Source: Candidatus Poribacteria bacterium (lineage in GTDB: Bacteria; Poribacteria; WGA-4E; PCPOR2b). From it: a stretch of 64,000 nucleotides of DNA. The position numbers and the translations under genes are program-made. The number at the start of each line of letters is the position of its first letter. Within the stretch, counting starts at the first letter, position 1. A model generated the notes under the pieces. That model was not told the origin of the DNA and ran no database searches. It saw nothing but the letters and a program-made list of their open reading frames with translations. The DNA lies in assembly GCA_003635265.1 (NCBI GenBank), contig PYIZ01000009.1, forward strand, positions 91,591 through 155,590. Direction: 5' to 3'. Positions 60,165 through 64,000 of this stretch are shown piece by piece.

Positions 60165-62255
60165 CTACTGAACCGAATGAAGCGTGACTGTTACGCCGCG
60201 TCCCGGACGTTCCAAGTTACCGCTGTCGTCAACAGCTCGACTCAGGATGGTGACGGTTCCCTGCTGTGCCGGTAGCCATTCATAGGTCCAAGTTTCGCGG
60301 CCATCTGCCGGATGCCAATTGGCGCCGTTATCCACAGAAATTTCGACCCCGGCGACTTGACCGTTAGTGTCTTGAGCGGTGCCGCGGATGACCAAAGTTT
60401 CCAGAGGCAGCGTCGCGCCATCGGTTGGAACAAGGACCGTTGAAGTTGGAGGTTGCTCATCGGTGGACGCACTCGCCGGTGTCAGGTCTTCTTGCAGTGT
60501 CTGAGGCTGCACATCCATATCCGCAAACAGATTGACGGTTGCTTGTTGAATATTCTTATCAGGTCCATTCAGATCCACACCCACCCGGGTAGAGCTAGAG
60601 TTTGCCCGCTCCGGCGGTATCCCGGTCTCGGTATCGTGGTGTGCATCTAAGCCCCAAGCCCACTGTATTGTGCCTGCACCAAAAACCAACGCGCCGCGGG
60701 GACTTACAGAGTCCGAGGACTGTTTGGGCCTCTCGTGACGATAGAGTGTCAGATGGTGCGTCGCGGTGCCCGAATCATAGACCGAACCGTTGTCCTGAAG
60801 GTAAGGGACGTTGTTGATGGTCGTCTCTGATAGGTGAAACAATCCGGGCGGACGAAACCCGTTGTCCAAATCTTCGTCCCACTCATGACCGAGCAGACCT
60901 TTTAGCAGAACGGCACTTTCACCCGGTTTAAGTTTAGCGATCTCCGTGTTACGCCAGAAGCGCAGGGCGGCGTATTTGGCGGGTACGACGAGTGGGTCAT
61001 TGCGCCATGCGTTCACCGTGAAAATGGTGCCGGTTAAGGCATTTTCGGGTTGGGGACCCTCCGGATTGAATGGTCGTGAGTCACGCCATGTCCCGGTCCA
61101 AACGTCAGCAACAGGATCAATTTTGGCGTTATCGTGTGTTTCCTTGTAGGTGACCAACGTTCGATGGGGAACCCCTTCTCCATCAATGGAGGGTTCCCAG
61201 CGGGTTTTCCAAAATACTTCATTGCCGCTGAAAAAGGCGAGGTGAACACCCGCATCACGTGCCGACTCGACATGTCGTCTCTGGTCGAGAGACCAGTATT
61301 CGTCGTGCCCGACCGACAAAAATAGGCGGTGTTTGCAAATTTCCTCGCCACGTCTATCGCTATCAACACCGGTAAAGTAGGTGACGTCGTAGCCGTTAGA
61401 CTCAAGCCAACGGACGAAAGGATACTCGGCGTTGAAAACCATATTGACCGCCCGGTAATCGCGCGTCTTGAGCGGACGGTTGTAGCTCACCTTGTAGGCA
61501 CGCGGAGGAATGCCGATTGACCGTGGGAAACCCGGATTAACCCTGCCATAGGTGCAGTAACCACCGTAAGGGTTGTAGGCTTGCCATGTGGTATCGGAAG
61601 TTTGGAAGAGAATGTCAGAGTCGCTGTTGTCGTGCCGCACGACGAAATAGATGTGGCTGGCTCGCGGTTCACGTAGGGCATTGGCAAGCCGTCCATATCC
61701 CAACGCGCCGTAGGCGTGTGGCGAGGCAAGCGGTTTTTCCTTTGGACCTTCTTGACTGTTGTCCGCCCGCCAATTCCGTTCCAGCCTGCCCCGATTCATC
61801 GGGGAGAATCCCGACGAGTCGGGACCTATGGGATCTGAGTCCTGGCGTACCAAACGCGCAAAATAGATTCCCGACGTTGCGTCTGAAGGTGCACCCCAAG
61901 ACGCTGAGACTGCCCAGTTGCCACAATCGTAGAGGTGGGTGGCTTCGTCTCTTAGACCTTCCGGCTGATGCTGAGGCAGTTTGACCGATGGCTTGACCGT
62001 GTCAACGCGGCGTGCGCCCATCCCACCGTAGTATCCCATTCGATAGATGTCTATCCGATAGTCGGTCGAGTCAGTTTTGATCTTGAAGAAGATCGTTTCG
62101 CCCCGATTGATGCTGATGTCATGACCGAAGCCTTGAATGGTTGGATCGCCCCAACCGTTGATGTCCCACTCCGTTGGCGGATCCCCCGGCAGTTGGTTTT
62201 CTCGGACGATGTCATTGGCGGTTTGGTCATGGTGACCCATCGTTTTGAGACTCAT
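60165..62255 (-). CDS. DMFase beta-subunit-like protein with Ig-like tail
   Basis: 696 residues from the ATG at 62255, set by AAGGAGG five to ten bases before it (the ORF goes 17 codons further). N,N-dimethylformamidase beta-subunit-like domain: GFGHDISINRGETIFFKI, YRIDIYRMGYYGGMGAR, FFVGDEY-like SVGHDEYWSLDQRR and FFSGNEVFWKTRW (Glu/His could hold iron). A C-terminal Ig-like domain (about 600-690) with SVDNGANWHP follows. In DMFase it hydrolyses a C-N bond of amides; the substrate here is unknown. Between residues 140 and 185 an insert interrupts the usual join of FARLVRQDS and ASHIYFVVRHD; part of it is a palindromic repeat (61789-61824, see findings). Confidence 0.7.
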   Translation of the reverse strand: MSLKTMGHHDQTANDIVRENQLPGDPPTEWDINGWGDPTIQGFGHDISINRGETIFFKIKTDSTDYRIDIYRMGYYGGMGARRVDTVKPSVKLPQHQPEGLRDEATHLYDCGNWAVSASWGAPSDATSGIYFARLVRQDSDPIGPDSSGFSPMNRGRLERNWRADNSQEGPKEKPLASPHAYGALGYGRLANALREPRASHIYFVVRHDNSDSDILFQTSDTTWQAYNPYGGYCTYGRVNPGFPRSIGIPPRAYKVSYNRPLKTRDYRAVNMVFNAEYPFVRWLESNGYDVTYFTGVDSDRRGEEICKHRLFLSVGHDEYWSLDQRRHVESARDAGVHLAFFSGNEVFWKTRWEPSIDGEGVPHRTLVTYKETHDNAKIDPVADVWTGTWRDSRPFNPEGPQPENALTGTIFTVNAWRNDPLVVPAKYAALRFWRNTEIAKLKPGESAVLLKGLLGHEWDEDLDNGFRPPGLFHLSETTINNVPYLQDNGSVYDSGTATHHLTLYRHERPKQSSDSVSPRGALVFGAGTIQWAWGLDAHHDTETGIPPERANSSSTRVGVDLNGPDKNIQQATVNLFADMDVQPQTLQEDLTPASASTDEQPPTSTVLVPTDGATLPLETLVIRGTAQDTNGQVAGVEISVDNGANWHPADGRETWTYEWLPAQQGTVTILSRAVDDSGNLERPGRGVTVTLHSVQ
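61789..61824. repeat. Palindromic element inside the DMFase-like gene
   Basis: Two hairpins in tandem, CCCCGATTCATCGGGG and TCCCGACGAGTCGGGA, resemble intergenic CCCGATxxATCGGG units at about 11848 and 21905. Here they are in frame and encode about residues 144-156, without breaking the frame. Confidence 0.65.
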
Positions 62256-62321
62256 ATCTCCTTCCTTTCTACTTGGACCCATTCGTGCCGCGTATTGACC
62301 CGTCATTGCAGGTAAGCATTG

Positions 62322-63233
62322 TCATTGCTCGCGTGCTTCCGCCCAAGCTCTTAATGGAACATCGTCCGGATTTTTTGTAATCCAGTATTGAGAGTGAGGT
62401 TGAAATTCAGGGGAAGTCCCCAACGGATTGTCCTTCGACGCCAATGCACCGAGTAATTGCTGTCGTATCGGTGAACTTTTGGCAATCAACTCTGGTGACT
62501 GCTCAATGAAATCCGCCGGACGGAGCCACCGGTAGTGGTAGCCGACGTGCATAATCTTGCGGGTTTTGTCCGATAAGTTTGGACCAACACAGTGCCAAGT
62601 CGCTGTCCGCCACACGACCGCGGCCCCCGGTTTCAACCTGAGCTCGACCGCTTGGGAGAGATCGAGTTTGCCTTGCTTCTCCCGCCATTCTTGTAGAGGG
62701 CGCAGGTGGCTACCCGGCATCAACCATAGATTGCCGGAATTGGACTCACTCATATCGGAGAAGGCATAGAACACCTTAATCTCCATGAAGGGCAACCGCC
62801 CGTCCAGTGAGGGCCCCTCAAAAAGCTCTTTGCCCGACAGATCTGGATGCCAACCGAGATTATTGTAGCCGGCTTTTTGGTCGTCTCCATCGCCAGCACC
62901 AATAGCACCGGGTTTCAGGTCTTTTGGGTAGGGAGGACGATAATCGAGATGCGTGGTTCGGATCTGAATGTTCCAGCCGATGGCGTCAACGACCAGCGGC
63001 AGCATCTTGGGGTGGTCAATCAGGTCGAGGAACGCTTCGTGCTGGGCTAACGCATTGCGGATAGTGAAGGGGTCGTTGGGAGCCCCGCCATCGGCGCGAC
63101 GAACCCTAGCTTTCACCTCGTCAATAGCCGAGAGTAATCGATCTAGCTCTTCTTGGGTCAAAAAATCTTCGAGGATAATATATCCTTTCTCATCAAAGTC
63201 CTTCTCCTGCTGCGGTGTCATTGCTATCGACAT
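62322..63233 (-). CDS. Phytanoyl-CoA dioxygenase family protein 4
   Basis: 303 residues. GWHPD gives H129 and D131; ATWHCVGPN gives H214, and KTRK gives R225. PGSHLRPL is the loop. AAAGGAG before the ATG sets the start; first gene of the 57766-63233 run. Distinct text from the other three. Substrate unknown. Confidence 0.88.
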   Translation of the reverse strand: MSIAMTPQQEKDFDEKGYIILEDFLTQEELDRLLSAIDEVKARVRRADGGAPNDPFTIRNALAQHEAFLDLIDHPKMLPLVVDAIGWNIQIRTTHLDYRPPYPKDLKPGAIGAGDGDDQKAGYNNLGWHPDLSGKELFEGPSLDGRLPFMEIKVFYAFSDMSESNSGNLWLMPGSHLRPLQEWREKQGKLDLSQAVELRLKPGAAVVWRTATWHCVGPNLSDKTRKIMHVGYHYRWLRPADFIEQSPELIAKSSPIRQQLLGALASKDNPLGTSPEFQPHSQYWITKNPDDVPLRAWAEAREQ

Positions 63234-63376
63234 CGGTTTCTCTCCTTTTGATGGATTTGTAAAGTACGCGTGATTTGTCAGATTCAGCTTTATGGATCGA
63301 AGGTCAACTGGATTTACGCCACTTTCAAGACCTGAGAAAACTTCAGTTTCCTATTGACCAGCTAGACTTGTGATTT

Positions 63377-64000
63377 TCACCTCTTTTTCGCATGGATGAT
63401 ATAATGTCGATGTACAAAGAAGTCATCTTCGGGGACATTTCTATGCTTGAATTCCGAAACGATCTCCGCAAGCTGTTCTAGCAATGCTTCTCGCTGCTTA
63501 GGAACACATATTGCCTTAATGACTTGACGAACAGATGCCACCCGCTTTTTAAATTCTTGAACTAAACGCACCTGAATATCAAAAAAATACCGTTTCAATT
63601 CTTTGAATCCTGCATTGATTAGCCAAGTACCGATCCACTGAGAGGGATAACGGTTGAATGTTAACGGAAACATGAACTTTAATGTAAGGGCGGTGGATAA
63701 AAGCAGATAAACTGCATCAATTAAATCCTGATGCCCTCGTTTTTCCAACTGGGCATCACCTTGAATTCCAAGTGCTGAGTTGAGTTCAAAATCTGGACGA
63801 AAAGGGATATTGGCTTCAGGATTTACGATAATCACCTCTCCACCAAGCCGCAAATATCTATGAAAATTACTCAATACGTCACAAATTTCCAACGGTGCAA
63901 AGGTATCAATCTCCTCCATGAGATAATCCGCTAATATCAAGTCAAATGAGTTTGCGGCGAACAGCTTCTCATCAGCTAAATTGCCATTGAGGAGCTGGTA
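63377..64000 (-). CDS. Class I SAM-dependent methyltransferase, partial
   Basis: The frame stays open to the window end (208 codons shown), so the N-terminus with the glycine-rich SAM loop is missing. NLADEKLFAANSFDLILADY matches motif II/III of Rossmann methyltransferases, and LGGEVIIVNPEAN the following strand. The tail FFVHRHYIIHAKKR fits the last strand. Substrate unknown. AT-richer than its neighbours. Confidence 0.7.
   Translation of the reverse strand, partial: YQLLNGNLADEKLFAANSFDLILADYLMEEIDTFAPLEICDVLSNFHRYLRLGGEVIIVNPEANIPFRPDFELNSALGIQGDAQLEKRGHQDLIDAVYLLLSTALTLKFMFPLTFNRYPSQWIGTWLINAGFKELKRYFFDIQVRLVQEFKKRVASVRQVIKAICVPKQREALLEQLAEIVSEFKHRNVPEDDFFVHRHYIIHAKKR

Overview
The window looks like a chromosome segment from an uncultivated bacterium of the Candidatus Poribacteria type. 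This is an inference from gene content: four phytanoyl-CoA dioxygenase (PhyH) genes, three Gfo/Idh/MocA oxidoreductases, two enolase-superfamily enzymes, two FG-GAP/ASPIC-UnbV (CRTAC1-like) proteins, a WD40-dockerin protein, a tricorn protease, and many short palindromic intergenic repeats. Nothing here (no rRNA, no ribosomal protein) fixes the taxonomy. I recognised no tRNA, rRNA, CRISPR array or transposase.

Layout. 1-2.2 kb: a cut-off Gfo/Idh gene and an EamA permease with a possible leaderless promoter. 2.3-5.7 kb: a decayed stretch with a TPR relic, a twice-frameshifted esterase and a frameshifted LRR-Kelch gene. 5.9-9.7 kb: an HTH/metallo-beta-lactamase fusion and a membrane multiheme cytochrome with TPRs. 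9.7-12.3 kb: an AT-richer accessory pocket with a HEPN-type protein behind a near-consensus promoter, a broken DUF4926-like relic, an FRG-domain protein and a small conserved protein. 12.6-29.9 kb: mostly metabolic genes (PhyH, epimerase, two dehydrogenases/hydrolases, MetE-like protein, FAH hydrolase, enolase-superfamily enzyme), a 1,173-residue TPR/FG-GAP protein, a tricorn protease, a TauE-like permease and a VOC/hypothetical/TlpA run.

30.4-34.2 kb holds a 14-blade WD40-dockerin protein and a CRTAC1-like protein, convergent. 34.4-42.1 kb is a minus-strand catabolic block: epimerase + PhyH + small protein + zinc alcohol dehydrogenase + propeller hydrolase-like protein + UxuA-like TIM barrel, then a GNAT relic and a ManD/RspA-type dehydratase. 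A secreted gluconolactonase-like protein (42.4 kb) faces an Nramp-like transporter. 45.5-50.9 kb is a five-gene plus-strand run (SelA/DgaE-like PLP enzyme, small beta protein, TIM-barrel protein, BNR sialidase-like protein, alkaline-phosphatase-superfamily hydrolase) that converges on a four-gene minus-strand run (two Gfo/Idh, small protein, D-cysteine desulfhydrase-like enzyme; 54.3-50.9 kb). FdhD, a small membrane protein, an HpcH/HpaI aldolase and a D-2-hydroxyacid dehydrogenase follow.

57.8-63.2 kb is a minus-strand run of PhyH, DMFase-like protein, propeller hydrolase-like protein and PhyH, then a methyltransferase cut by the window end. Overall the genes suggest oxidative and hydrolytic breakdown of sugar acids, glycans and small organic molecules, with export and import around it. 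The most unusual signals are the palindromic repeat inside the DMFase-like coding sequence, the HEPN/FRG pocket, the HTH-MBL fusion, and the related hairpin families scattered between genes.
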